Assembly: GCA_027493625.1 (NCBI GenBank)
Contig: JAOSKM010000002.1
Coordinates: 124,001-188,000 of the forward strand
Direction of reading: 5' to 3'
Source: Planctomycetota bacterium
GTDB taxonomy: Bacteria > Planctomycetota > UBA8742 > UBA2392
Length of the DNA: 64,000 nt
The notes under the pieces are model-generated. The model ran no database searches. It was not told the DNA's origin and was given only the letters and a program-made list of their open reading frames with translations. The position numbers were made by a program, and so were the translations under genes. Below are positions 30,623 through 38,694 of the stretch, one piece after another. Within the stretch, counting starts at the first letter, position 1. Each line of letters starts with the position of its first letter.

Positions 30623-31717
30623 CTACCGGTACTTGCGGCCGTAGAGGAAGTCGTCGTCTTCGTGTGCCGGGTGGGGCTGGTCGGCGTACACGCCCTGCAT
30701 GACCGTGGCCGGGTCGGGCTTGGGCTGCTTCATTACCCATTCCTCGGCGGCCTCGATCTCGGCCTTCACCTTCTCGGTCATGTCGTTGATGCCGTCGTCG
30801 TCGATGTAGCCGAGTTCCTTCAGGTACGCGCCGTAGCGCAGCAGCGGGTCGCGCGCCTCCCAGTACTCGAAGATTTCCTTGGGCACGTACTTGGCCGGGT
30901 CGTGCTCGGCGTGGCCCTTGCGGCGGAAGGTGATTACCTCGAACAGCTGCGTGCCCTCACCCGCGCGGGCGCGGTCCACGGCGTCCTTGCTGGTCTCATA
31001 CACCGCGTTGGCGTCGTTGCCGTCGATCGTCACGCCGTGCTTGATGCCGTAGCCGACGGCCTTGTCGCTGAAGCGCTCGGCCAGGCATTGCGTGGCGCTG
31101 GGCGTGCTGTAGGCGTACTGGTTGTTCTCGATGATCACCACCAGCGGGGCCTTGCGCACGGCCGCGAAGTTGACGTCTTCGTGGAACTCGCCGGTGCTGG
31201 TGCTGCCTTCGCCGATCCAGGTCAGGGCGACGCGTTTTTCGCCCTTCATGCGCGCGGCCAGCACGTAGCCCGAGGCCAGGGCGATGCTGGCGCCCAGCAT
31301 GCTGATCGGCGCGATGATGCCGTAGCGCAAATCACCCATGTGGGTGTTGCCGTCGCGCCCGCCGGTGGGCGAGTTGATGCGGTACATGTAGTTGGCCAGA
31401 AAGTCGCGCGGCGGCAGGCCTTTCACCAGCGTGCTGCCCGCGTTGCGGATCATGGGCGCGATGATGTCGTTCTTCTCGACGGCGTAAGCGCTGGCGCAGC
31501 TGGCGGCTTCCTGTCCGAGGCTGGAAAAGGCGGCGCCGATCACCAGGCCGCGGCGGTACAGCAGGCTGATCTTGTTGTCGAACTCGCGGTTCAGGATCAT
31601 CCAGCGGAACAGCTCAAGCTGCTGCTCACGCGTCAGCCGCGTCTCGAGCTGGATGTTTCCGGCCCGGGAGTGGGTTTCCTTCTTCGTGACTTTTGCGGGT
31701 GTCTTCGCCTTTGCCAT
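30623..31717 (-). CDS. 2-oxo-acid dehydrogenase E1 component, alpha subunit (set A)
   Basis: A 364-residue E1 alpha subunit. The thiamine-diphosphate motif reads GEGSTSTGEFHEDVNFA (the usual GDG is GEG) with the distal ENNQYAYSTP. Further motifs are GQEAASCASAYAVEKNDIIAP and RMKGEKRVALTWIGEG. The start at 31717 (MAKAKTPAKVTKK) is the usual basic N-terminus; upstream codons are antisense leftovers. With the E1 beta at 27068-28048, E2, Lpd and the lipoate genes it would form one dehydrogenase complex. The substrate may be pyruvate or branched-chain 2-oxo acids. Confidence 0.92.
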   Translation of the reverse strand: MAKAKTPAKVTKKETHSRAGNIQLETRLTREQQLELFRWMILNREFDNKISLLYRRGLVIGAAFSSLGQEAASCASAYAVEKNDIIAPMIRNAGSTLVKGLPPRDFLANYMYRINSPTGGRDGNTHMGDLRYGIIAPISMLGASIALASGYVLAARMKGEKRVALTWIGEGSTSTGEFHEDVNFAAVRKAPLVVIIENNQYAYSTPSATQCLAERFSDKAVGYGIKHGVTIDGNDANAVYETSKDAVDRARAGEGTQLFEVITFRRKGHAEHDPAKYVPKEIFEYWEARDPLLRYGAYLKELGYIDDDGINDMTEKVKAEIEAAEEWVMKQPKPDPATVMQGVYADQPHPAHEDDDFLYGRKYR

Positions 31718-31798
31718 GGCACCGAATATGAAGAACAAGAGCCCGGAGCGCAAGCGACGGGTAGACGCACATCTCCGGAAAGCGCCTGCCAGCTCGGG

Positions 31799-32516
31799 CT
31801 AGCCCCTGCTTGCTGGCATCAATACTTCACTGAACACCGTGACAACCCGTTCACACACGTCGGCCATGTCGGGTGCGCGGCGCAGCAGGCTCTGCAGGCT
31901 GGTTACGCCGCGGTCTTGGATGCCGCAGGGTGTGATGTGCTGAAACCAGGGCAGGCACTCGTCCGTCACGTTCAGCGCGAAGCCGTGCATGGTGCACCAC
32001 TTGCGCACGCGCACCCCGAGGGCGGCAACTTTGGCCAGTGCCGGGGCGAGGCGCCCCGGCCTGTGCAGGCGAGGCGCCTGCGCTACGGGCCCACACTCCC
32101 GTCAAGCCGTCGATCCGCTCGCCCTGCAGGCCGTAGCTTGCCAGCACGCGGATGATCATTTCCTCAAGGCCGCGCATGTACTTGTGCAGGTCACGGCCGC
32201 AGCTCAGTCCGGTTAGGTTGCAGATCGGGTAGCCGGTGAGCTGGCCGGGGCCGTGCCAGGTGACTTCGCCGCCGCGCTCGACCTGGAATGTGTCAGCGCC
32301 CAAGGCGCGCAGGGCGGCTTCACCGGCGCCCAGGTGTTCGGGGTCGGTGCGCTTGCCCCAGGTGTAAACCGGCTCATGCTCAACCAGCAGCAGCGTGTCG
32401 CCGATAGCGCCCTCGATGCGCTGCTCCAGCAGGCGTTTCTGCAGCTCCCACACATCGGCGTAGGGCCGCCTTCCGAGCCATTGTACGTCCGGCCTGATTT
32501 CGCTCTGGCGTATCAT
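31799..32516 (-). pseudogene. lipB: Lipoyl(octanoyl) transferase gene interrupted by a palindromic insertion
   Basis: LipB moves octanoate from acyl carrier protein to apo-lipoyl domains. The 5' part (from ATG 32516) shows LLVEHEPVYTWGKR and FQVERGGEVTWHGPGQLTGYPI, both typical. After GLTGVW the frame runs into palindromic DNA (about 32040-32090) and ends wrongly. A different frame resumes with [20 protein letters not shown] and ITPCG, the region holding the catalytic Lys and Cys. Fifty-two bases separate TGG of GVW from CTG of LAKV, so the insertion shifts frame. As read, no full-length LipB can be made unless the assembly is wrong. Confidence 0.85.
32040..32093. repeat. Two GGCGCCTCGCC hairpins inserted in lipB
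   Basis: On the minus strand, GCAGGCGCCTCGCCTGC and GCCGGGGCGCCTCGCCCCGGC are two hairpins back to back, each with a GCCT loop. A related hairpin, GCACGGGCGCCTCGCCCGTGC-like, occurs near 55952 in intergenic DNA. Confidence 0.8.
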
Positions 32517-32563
32517 GCGCCCCAGACCATAACCTTGCGGCCTGCAAACCGGGAGGAAGGGCT

Positions 32564-32917
32564 GTGCGGAAACTTGCTTTGCCGATCATGCTGCTGCTGC
32601 TAGCCGGCTGCGGATCACCGACGGATCAGCCCGCCCTGCGCTGGGCCGAGTTCCTGGAGGCCCAGGCCGTGCTGGTGAAAGGCGGCCAGTTCGAGGCCGC
32701 GAAGTTCGAGCTGCAGGGCGCCGAGATCGTCGAACAGTTGAAGCAGCACCGCGAGCCCGGCAGCGGCAAGCTGCTGATGTCCGAGCCGGTGCTCGAGAAG
32801 TTCCGCACCGCCAACACAGCCTTCGAACGAACCTGCGCCGAGGCAGGCAACGACGAGGCCCGGCAGGCCTATGAGCGCGTGGTCGCGCCGCTGCTGCTGG
32901 CCGTCCCGGCCGAGTAG
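32564..32917 (+). CDS. Small lipoprotein, unknown function
   Basis: A 117-residue protein from GTG 32564, preceded by GGAGGAAGG. A signal peptide ends at LLLLAGCGS, a lipobox with the lipid-bearing Cys about residue 16. The mature part is helical: AEFLEAQAVLVKGGQFEAAKFELQGAEI. No known domain was found. It is divergent from lipB and convergent with the next minus-strand gene, with a terminator hairpin after its stop. Confidence 0.8.
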   Translation: MRKLALPIMLLLLAGCGSPTDQPALRWAEFLEAQAVLVKGGQFEAAKFELQGAEIVEQLKQHREPGSGKLLMSEPVLEKFRTANTAFERTCAEAGNDEARQAYERVVAPLLLAVPAE

Positions 32918-32940
32918 CGGGGAATCAGCCGAACGGCGGA

Positions 32941-32973
32941 CAGGGCCGGCTTGCGCCGGCCCTGTTTCGTTTT
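32941..32973. terminator. Bidirectional terminator hairpin
   Basis: A perfect 10-bp stem, CAGGGCCGGC and GCCGGCCCTG, with a TTGC loop is followed by TTTCGTTTT. It stands between the convergent lipoprotein and 358-residue protein genes and could end both transcripts. Confidence 0.8.
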
Positions 32974-32978
32974 CCCGC

Positions 32979-34055
32979 TCAGCCTGCGGGTTTGAACTCG
33001 ATCAGATCGCCCCTGGTTTCGCACTTGGACTTGCCGGTCTGCGGGTCCATCTCCCATTCGACCCAGCGGGCAGGCATGCCGCCGTACTTCGGGTCGGTCG
33101 GGTAGTACAGCTTGCCCATCCAGCTGTTGCGCGAATCCGTGCGACGGTATTCGAGGATCACGCACTCGATGTTGCCGATCTCGAGCTTTACCTTCTCGGT
33201 CTTCACCTTGTCCACGTCGCGCAGCTGCATGCGCCCGGGCAGCATGGCGAAGCCGTGCCCGCTGACCGTGTCGTTCCACTGGGCTTCCTGGCCCCACTCG
33301 GCCCGCTTGTCGGCGCGCTCGGCGACGTTGCAGCTGAAGTACTCGTCGTCCTGGCTGACCGCCGTGTAACGGGCCTGTTTGGTGTGCTTGCCGTCTGTGG
33401 ACTGTTGATAGGTCCACTGAGCGCCCTTGGCGCGTGCGCTTTGAAGCGCGTCGGCTTCGGCCGGGTGCTTCGGCAGCTCCGTGGCCAGTCGGATGCCGGT
33501 GACCTCGTAGGTGATCTCGACGTTCTTGTTCGGCGCCGTGTGCAGGTACTTGGCGTAGGCCATGATGCCGGCGTACTCTTTGTCTGCGAGATACCAGCAT
33601 TCGACCTCGGCCTTGATGCCGTTCTTGCTGTTGCTCAGGCTGTAGATCCAGCACTGGCGGCTGCCGAATTCGAAGTTGCGCTTCTTTTTGACGGGCTTCT
33701 TGACCATCTCGCGCGTGAACATCATGTCCAGCAGGCCGTCTTCGGGCCAATGTTCCGTAAAATGCTGCCGGTACTTGAGGCAGCCGCCCTCGGCGACAAC
33801 CTCGGTCATCACCTTGGGTCCGGTGTCGTCGCTTTCGACCACAGTGCGGCGCATGTGCGTCTCCGGCTCCGTGTCCTTGTTCTTGCGGATATTGAGTTGC
33901 AGGCCGGGCTGCCAGGTCTGCTTGACCTCTTCGAGCGTCCAGGGTGTTTCCAGCTTGTCCGCCTTGACGGGCTGGGCCTTCTTGCGTTGCGCGTGGGTGT
34001 CAACGGTTGCGAGGCTCAGGGCCGCCAGGGCGGCAATCACAATGATCTGCTTCAT
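32979..34055 (-). CDS. Exported protein, unknown function
   Basis: A 358-residue protein with a signal peptide (KQIIVIAALAALSLATVDTHA) and an otherwise hydrophilic mature part. Notable stretches are RNFEFGSRQCWIYSLSN, ECWYLADKEYAGIMAYAKYL and ECVILEYRRTDSRNSWMGKLYY. It has several Trp and Cys residues that could stabilise an extracytoplasmic fold, but no family was recognised. It lies upstream of the terminator at 32941 and downstream of lpd. Confidence 0.8.
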   Translation of the reverse strand: MKQIIVIAALAALSLATVDTHAQRKKAQPVKADKLETPWTLEEVKQTWQPGLQLNIRKNKDTEPETHMRRTVVESDDTGPKVMTEVVAEGGCLKYRQHFTEHWPEDGLLDMMFTREMVKKPVKKKRNFEFGSRQCWIYSLSNSKNGIKAEVECWYLADKEYAGIMAYAKYLHTAPNKNVEITYEVTGIRLATELPKHPAEADALQSARAKGAQWTYQQSTDGKHTKQARYTAVSQDDEYFSCNVAERADKRAEWGQEAQWNDTVSGHGFAMLPGRMQLRDVDKVKTEKVKLEIGNIECVILEYRRTDSRNSWMGKLYYPTDPKYGGMPARWVEWEMDPQTGKSKCETRGDLIEFKPAG

Positions 34056-34238
34056 CTAAAGCCCTCCTCATGGTCTGGTGCTGCGTCCGAAATTCAGTGA
34101 GAGATCGGCGGCTTCCCGCCACGCGCACATCTTGCGGCGCCGCGCTGGGGCGTGCAGTTACAATGTGCCGGATCGATTGGAACGTAAGCCGGGACACGCA
34201 TCGGCGCGTCCCTGCTCAGTTAAACCGCACGCTACCAG

Positions 34239-34260
34239 GGGACACGCAGCAGCGTGTCCC
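34239..34260. repeat. Hairpin at the lpd stop codon
   Basis: GGGACACGC and GCGTGTCCC pair perfectly around an AGCA loop. It touches the lpd stop (34260-34262). It may be a terminator or another short-palindrome family member. Confidence 0.75.
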
Positions 34261-35699
34261 TACAGGTGCACGCACTCGTCTTCGGCGACGGCGGCGGCTT
34301 CCATGATGGCCTCCGACAGCGTGGGGTGCGGGTGGATGGCGCGGATCAGCGTGTGGCTGGTGGCTTCCACGTCCATGCCGATCACCAGCTCGCTGATCAG
34401 TTCCGTGGCTTCGCCGTGGATGATGTGCGCCCCCAGCAGCTGGCCGTACTTCTTGTCAAACAGCAGCTTCACGAAGCCGTCGTTGTCGCCGATCGCGAGC
34501 GCCTTGCCCAGCGGCTTGTAGGGGAACTTGCCCACCTTGTACTCCACGCCCGCTTCCTTCAGCGCGCGCTCGGTCTTGCCGACGCTGGCGATCTGCGGCT
34601 GGCAGTAGGTGCAGCCGGGGATCACGTCCTTGCTGAAGGGCGGCACGTCGTGACCGGCGATTTTCTCCACGCAGGTCAGCCCCTCGTGGCTGGCCTTGTG
34701 GGCCAGCGCCGGCATGCCCGCCACGTCGCCGATCGCGTAAATGCCGGGCACGTTGGTCCGCGCGTAACCGTCCACCGGGATGAAGCCGCGCTCCACCTTC
34801 ACGCCCGCGTTCTCCAGCCCGATATCCTCCACGTTGCCGGTGATACCCACGGCCACCAGGCAGTAGTCGGCCGAGATGGTCTCCTTCTTGCCCTTGCGCT
34901 CGTAGCTGACCTCGACGTGTTTGCCCTTGTTCTCGACCTTCTCGACCTTGGTGCCGGTCAGTGACGTGATGCCCTGTTTCTTGAAGGCCTTCTCGAGTTC
35001 CCTGCTGATGTCGTCGTCCTCAACGGGCACCAGCCGGTCCATCAGCTCGATGATCGTCACCTGCGCGCCGAACGCGCTGAAGTAGTAGCCGAACTCCACG
35101 CCGATCGCCCCGGCGCCGATCACCACCACGCTCTTCGGCCGCTCCGCCAGCACCATCGCCTCGTGGTGGCCGATCACGCGCTTGCCGTCCCAGGGCATGT
35201 TGTCAAAGCGCCGCGGCCTGGCACCCGTGGCGATGATGATGTGCTTGGCGTTGATCGTCTCAATCACTTTGCCCGGCTTGTTCGGCCGGTCGGCCTTGTC
35301 GGCGGGGTTGTTCGCCTCCGTCACCTCGACCACGCCCGGCTTCGCGATACGGGCCCGGCCGTTGAAGGGCGTGACCTTGTGCTTCTTGAACAGGAACTGG
35401 ATGCCCTTGTTGAGCTGGTCGGCGATACCGCGGCTGCGCTGCACGACGGCGGCCATGTCCGGGTCGGCCTTGGAAACGCTGATGCCGAGCAGCTTGGCCT
35501 TGTGCTCAATGGTGTGCATGACCTCGGCCGATTTCAGCAGCGCCTTGGTGGGGATGCAGCCCCAGTTGAGGCAGATGCCGCCGTAGTGCTTGTCCTCGAC
35601 GCAGCAGGTCTTGAGGCCGAGCTGCGAGGCGCGAATCGCCGCCACGTAGCCGCCGGGGCCGGAGCCGATCACGCAAACATCAAAGTCGTGGGTCGCCAT
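34260..35699 (-). CDS. lpd: Dihydrolipoyl dehydrogenase (E3)
   Basis: A 479-residue flavoenzyme that reoxidises dihydrolipoyl groups of E2 with NAD. It has the N-terminal FAD site VCVIGSGPGGYVAAIRA, the redox-active GGICLNWGCIPTK disulphide (about residues 40-52), the NAD site SVVVIGAGAIGVEFGYYFS and the C-terminal His-Glu helix HPHPTLSEAIMEA. All active-site residues are present. The start at 35699 (MATHDFD) is preferred over codons upstream that do not belong to the family. It completes the dehydrogenase genes of set A. Confidence 0.96.
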   Translation of the reverse strand: MATHDFDVCVIGSGPGGYVAAIRASQLGLKTCCVEDKHYGGICLNWGCIPTKALLKSAEVMHTIEHKAKLLGISVSKADPDMAAVVQRSRGIADQLNKGIQFLFKKHKVTPFNGRARIAKPGVVEVTEANNPADKADRPNKPGKVIETINAKHIIIATGARPRRFDNMPWDGKRVIGHHEAMVLAERPKSVVVIGAGAIGVEFGYYFSAFGAQVTIIELMDRLVPVEDDDISRELEKAFKKQGITSLTGTKVEKVENKGKHVEVSYERKGKKETISADYCLVAVGITGNVEDIGLENAGVKVERGFIPVDGYARTNVPGIYAIGDVAGMPALAHKASHEGLTCVEKIAGHDVPPFSKDVIPGCTYCQPQIASVGKTERALKEAGVEYKVGKFPYKPLGKALAIGDNDGFVKLLFDKKYGQLLGAHIIHGEATELISELVIGMDVEATSHTLIRAIHPHPTLSEAIMEAAAVAEDECVHL

Positions 35700-35789
35700 G
35701 AGTGCTCTCCTGTAATCGCGCGGCACACTAACGGCCGAGGCCCCAACATTCCAGCATTGGGTGAGCACGCAAGGTCACATCACGGCAGG

Positions 35790-36326
35790 TTAAAGCCGGC
35801 GCGCGCGCCTTCTGCGCCAGGCCAGCGCGGCGAACAGCACGCCGGCCGAGGCGGGCAGGCTTCCCCCGCCCGCGCTGCAGGCACCGCCGTCGTCGCCGGG
35901 CAGGCCGCTCTGGGCCGGGGCGGTGGCGCCCACGCTGATCGTGAAGCTGAAGATGGTGTCGTTGGTGCCGTCGCTGAAGGTCAGCGTCACCACGTGCACG
36001 GTGTTGGCGGGGCCGAACTCGCCCAGCGCGGCCGTTACGCTGTGTGCCCAGGGCGTTGCCTGTGAGGCCTTGTTGAAGGTGGCCTCGCTCCAGTTGATGG
36101 CGGCCGCGATGTTGCTGACGGTGGCGGTGACGCCCACGGGGTCGTTCTGCGGGTCGGAGACGTCGTAAGCCAGACCCATGCTGTTGAAGGTGGAGTTGGC
36201 AGCCACGTTGACGCCGCCCGAGTTGGGGATCTGCACCCCCAAAGAAGTAACGGTGACCACGGGCGCGGATTGGGCGGAGAGGGCGCCAGCGCAAAGCGCC
36301 AGCAAGGCGAACAGCATGAAGCGCAT
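35790..36326 (-). CDS. Exported protein with C-terminal sorting-like tail
   Basis: A 178-residue protein. A signal peptide (RFMLFALLALCAGALSAQS) is followed by an immunoglobulin-like beta domain with VQIPNSGGVNVAANSTFN and HVVTLTFSDGTNDTIFSFTI. The tail is Gly-Gly-Cys-like (GGACSAGGG), then a hydrophobic stretch and a basic RRRRARRL end, resembling CTERM sorting signals such as Synerg-CTERM or MYXO-CTERM. It would be processed and attached to the outside of the cell. ATG 36326 follows GGGAG. Confidence 0.7.
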   Translation of the reverse strand: MRFMLFALLALCAGALSAQSAPVVTVTSLGVQIPNSGGVNVAANSTFNSMGLAYDVSDPQNDPVGVTATVSNIAAAINWSEATFNKASQATPWAHSVTAALGEFGPANTVHVVTLTFSDGTNDTIFSFTISVGATAPAQSGLPGDDGGACSAGGGSLPASAGVLFAALAWRRRRARRL

Positions 36327-36454
36327 GTGAAACTCCCGATCGGTTCCTGAACAGGACCGAGCCCCCAAGCCAGCATTGTAAGGATTCGCGCCCCGGAACA
36401 CAGCAGCCTTCAGTTTTTCGCAGCAGCCACTCTCGACCAGCCTGAAAACACGGT

Positions 36455-36640
36455 GAGGCCACAAAAACACAAAACAACCGCGCACGAAAACCGGGCGCCG
36501 TTTTTTGTGGCAGTGCCTTTCGTGTTTTCGTGCTTTCGTAGCCCGATGACGCGAAGAACGCAGAGGCCGCGAAGGACAGCATACGGCCGCAACGGTTCTT
36601 CGCGGTCCTTGGCGGTACTTCGCGGTTGCCCGCCGACCAA
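36455..36640. repeat. Long imperfect hairpin, CACGAAAACAC type (copy 1)
   Basis: Runs of GCCACAAAAACACAAAAC and CTTTCGTGTTTTCGTGC form opposite arms around a short spacer; then GCGAAGGAC and GGTCCTTGGCGG words form another. It is homologous to 48375-48635. The 36327-36801 gap shows no gene. Confidence 0.75.
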
Positions 36641-36754
36641 GCATCTGCACCGACCCCGAGGGATCATTGGAAATTGAAAATTGGTTATTGGTAACTCGCT
36701 GTTTCGAACGCCGAAAACGCAGCGACAGCCGCGAGACAGACGACGTTCGAAAAC

Positions 36755-36786
36755 GGGGACAGTCCCCAAACGCGGGGACAGTCCCC
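36755..36786. repeat. Paired GGGGACAGTCCCC palindromes (copy 3)
   Basis: Two hairpins at 36755-36767 and 36774-36786, just beyond the lysC stop at 36802. Same family as 2446-2479 and 16002-16035. Confidence 0.8.
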
Positions 36787-36801
36787 ATCCGGGGATGCGC
36801 G

Positions 36802-38127
36802 CTAGCCCGCGAACAGCGCGTCGTGGAGGGCGGGGATGGTTTTCTTCACGTCGGCGTCGTCGATCAGGAAGCTCAGGTTGATCTTGTTGGCGCCCTGGCT
36901 GATCATCTCGACGTTCACTTCGCTGTCGCGCAGGGCCGTGAACACCCTGGCGCCCAGGCCGCGCTGCTTCTTCACGTTTTTGCCCACCACGCAGACGATG
37001 GTCTTGTCGGTCACCACGCTGACGCGCCCGAACTGCTCAAGGGCTTTCATGGCGGCGTTCAGGTTGCTGGCGCCGGGGCAGGTCATGCTGACGCTGATCT
37101 CGCTGGTGCTGATCATGTCGATGTCCACCTTCTCGCGCCCCAGCACGTCGAACACTTTCGCCAAAAAGCCCGGCTGGCCCAGCATCTGCGTGCTCTCGAT
37201 GGTGATCACCGCCTGCCCTTCCTTATAGGCGATGCTGGTCACCATGTTCGGGTTGTCGCCGCCGTCCTCGGTGATCACCGTGCCCGGGTGCTGCGGCCGG
37301 TTGGTGTTCAGCACGCGCACGGGGATGTTGCGCTTGATGGCGGGCAGCAGAGTGCTGGGGTGCAGCACGCGCCCGCCGTAGTAGGCCAGCTCGGAGGCCT
37401 CGGCGAAGCTCATGTAGGGGATGCTGCGGGCGTCCTTGACCAGGCTGGGGTCGGCGGTCATCACGCCGTCGGTGTCGGTCCAGATTTCGCACTCTTCGGC
37501 GCCAAGGCCCGCGGCGAAGCAGGTGGCCGAGAAATCGCTGCCGTTGCGGCCCACGGTGGTGAGCTCGCCGCCGCTGGTCTTGCCGACGAAGCCGGTGATC
37601 ACCGGCAGCACGTCGCTGCCCACGCGGCGCTGGAACTCGGTCAGCATGCGCGCCTCGTAGCCGGGCAGGGGGCGCGCGCCGCCGAAGTTCTCGTCGGTGA
37701 TGAAACCGAGGTCCCAGGCGTCAAAGGCCTCGGCCTTCATGCCGTTGCGCGTGAAGTAGTCGGCGATCACGCGAACCGACATGCGCTCGCCGAAGCCGGC
37801 CAGGTAGTCCAGGCTGCGGCGCGAGGCCTCTCGCACCAGGCTGATGCCGCGCAGCAGGTCTTCGATCTCGCGGAAGAACGGGTCCAGCATGTCGTGGTCG
37901 CAGCCGCAGCCCTTCAGCACGCGGCGCTGCTTCTCGACGATCTGGCCGGCGTCGGGCTCGCCTTTGGCGGCCGCCTTGCCCGCGTTCAGCAGCGCATCGG
38001 TGATGCCCTTGTGCGCGGAAGACACGATCACAGGCCGGCGCGACGCCCGGCTGCGGGCGATTTCGAGCACCTTGTGGATCTGGTTTTCATCGGCGACGCT
38101 GCTGCCGCCGAACTTCATGACCAACAT
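36802..38127 (-). CDS. lysC: Aspartate kinase
   Basis: First step of the aspartate family pathway (Lys, Thr, Met). The 441-residue protein starts [11 protein letters not shown], has the amino acid kinase core ([30 protein letters not shown]) and two C-terminal ACT regulatory domains ([24 protein letters not shown] and [24 protein letters not shown]). The start at 38127 is chosen because upstream codons belong to unrelated DNA. ACT domains imply feedback control by lysine or threonine. It is divergent from the ftsB-like gene. Confidence 0.95.
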   Translation of the reverse strand: MLVMKFGGSSVADENQIHKVLEIARSRASRRPVIVSSAHKGITDALLNAGKAAAKGEPDAGQIVEKQRRVLKGCGCDHDMLDPFFREIEDLLRGISLVREASRRSLDYLAGFGERMSVRVIADYFTRNGMKAEAFDAWDLGFITDENFGGARPLPGYEARMLTEFQRRVGSDVLPVITGFVGKTSGGELTTVGRNGSDFSATCFAAGLGAEECEIWTDTDGVMTADPSLVKDARSIPYMSFAEASELAYYGGRVLHPSTLLPAIKRNIPVRVLNTNRPQHPGTVITEDGGDNPNMVTSIAYKEGQAVITIESTQMLGQPGFLAKVFDVLGREKVDIDMISTSEISVSMTCPGASNLNAAMKALEQFGRVSVVTDKTIVCVVGKNVKKQRGLGARVFTALRDSEVNVEMISQGANKINLSFLIDDADVKKTIPALHDALFAG

Positions 38128-38291
38128 TGCAGTAGCCTCAAAAGGTGCCGGAACACTAGCAACAGCCCTATCGGCCGCAACGGGCAGCGCACTGTAGGGG
38201 CGCAGCGTGTTGCGCCCGCCAGCGGCGCAACACCGCAAAGGCCGGCTAAAGATGGTACCCCGAAAATGCCGAAACTGACGAGGGAGATTGC

Positions 38292-38611
38292 ATGGCGTCG
38301 GTGCGTGAAAGCTTGAGGATGCAAGGCCGCGACTACAGCCTGCTGGCTGTAGCGGCCATGTTCGTGATCTTCGGGCTGGCTCTCAGCAACAGCGTGATCC
38401 CCAACTACCACGAGCAGCAGTCTCTCGAGAAGCGCAAGTCTGAGCTGCAGCGCAAGGTCGAAAGCGCCCGGGCAGAGAACGCCCGCATCGCTGACGAAAT
38501 CGAGGCGCTGGACGACCCCTATTACATGGCCGACTGGCTGCGCACCAAGCTCGGCTATCGCGACGCGCCCGTGCTCGTGGATCAGCCCCGGTCGGAAGGC
38601 CGGGGAACTAG
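38292..38611 (+). CDS. FtsB/DivIC-like septum protein, 3' end uncertain
   Basis: Starts MASVRESLRMQGRDYS with one membrane helix (about residues 17-38) and a coiled coil (about 43-78), ending in ADWLRTKLGYR, the short pattern of FtsB/DivIC septum proteins. Beyond about residue 105 the frame runs on antisense to the next gene up to 39566. A TAG in an adjacent frame at 38609-38611, just after a CCCCGG/CCGGGG hairpin, is a plausible true end if a base is missing in the G-run. The N-terminal 100 residues are secure; the 3' end is not. Confidence 0.6.
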
Positions 38612-38694
38612 CTGCGAGGAAATCGTCCCGTTGCGCTGTTCCAAACGCCTCAGGTGCAGCGCCAGAAGCGAGCCGATCGTCCGTTCAAGACGGG

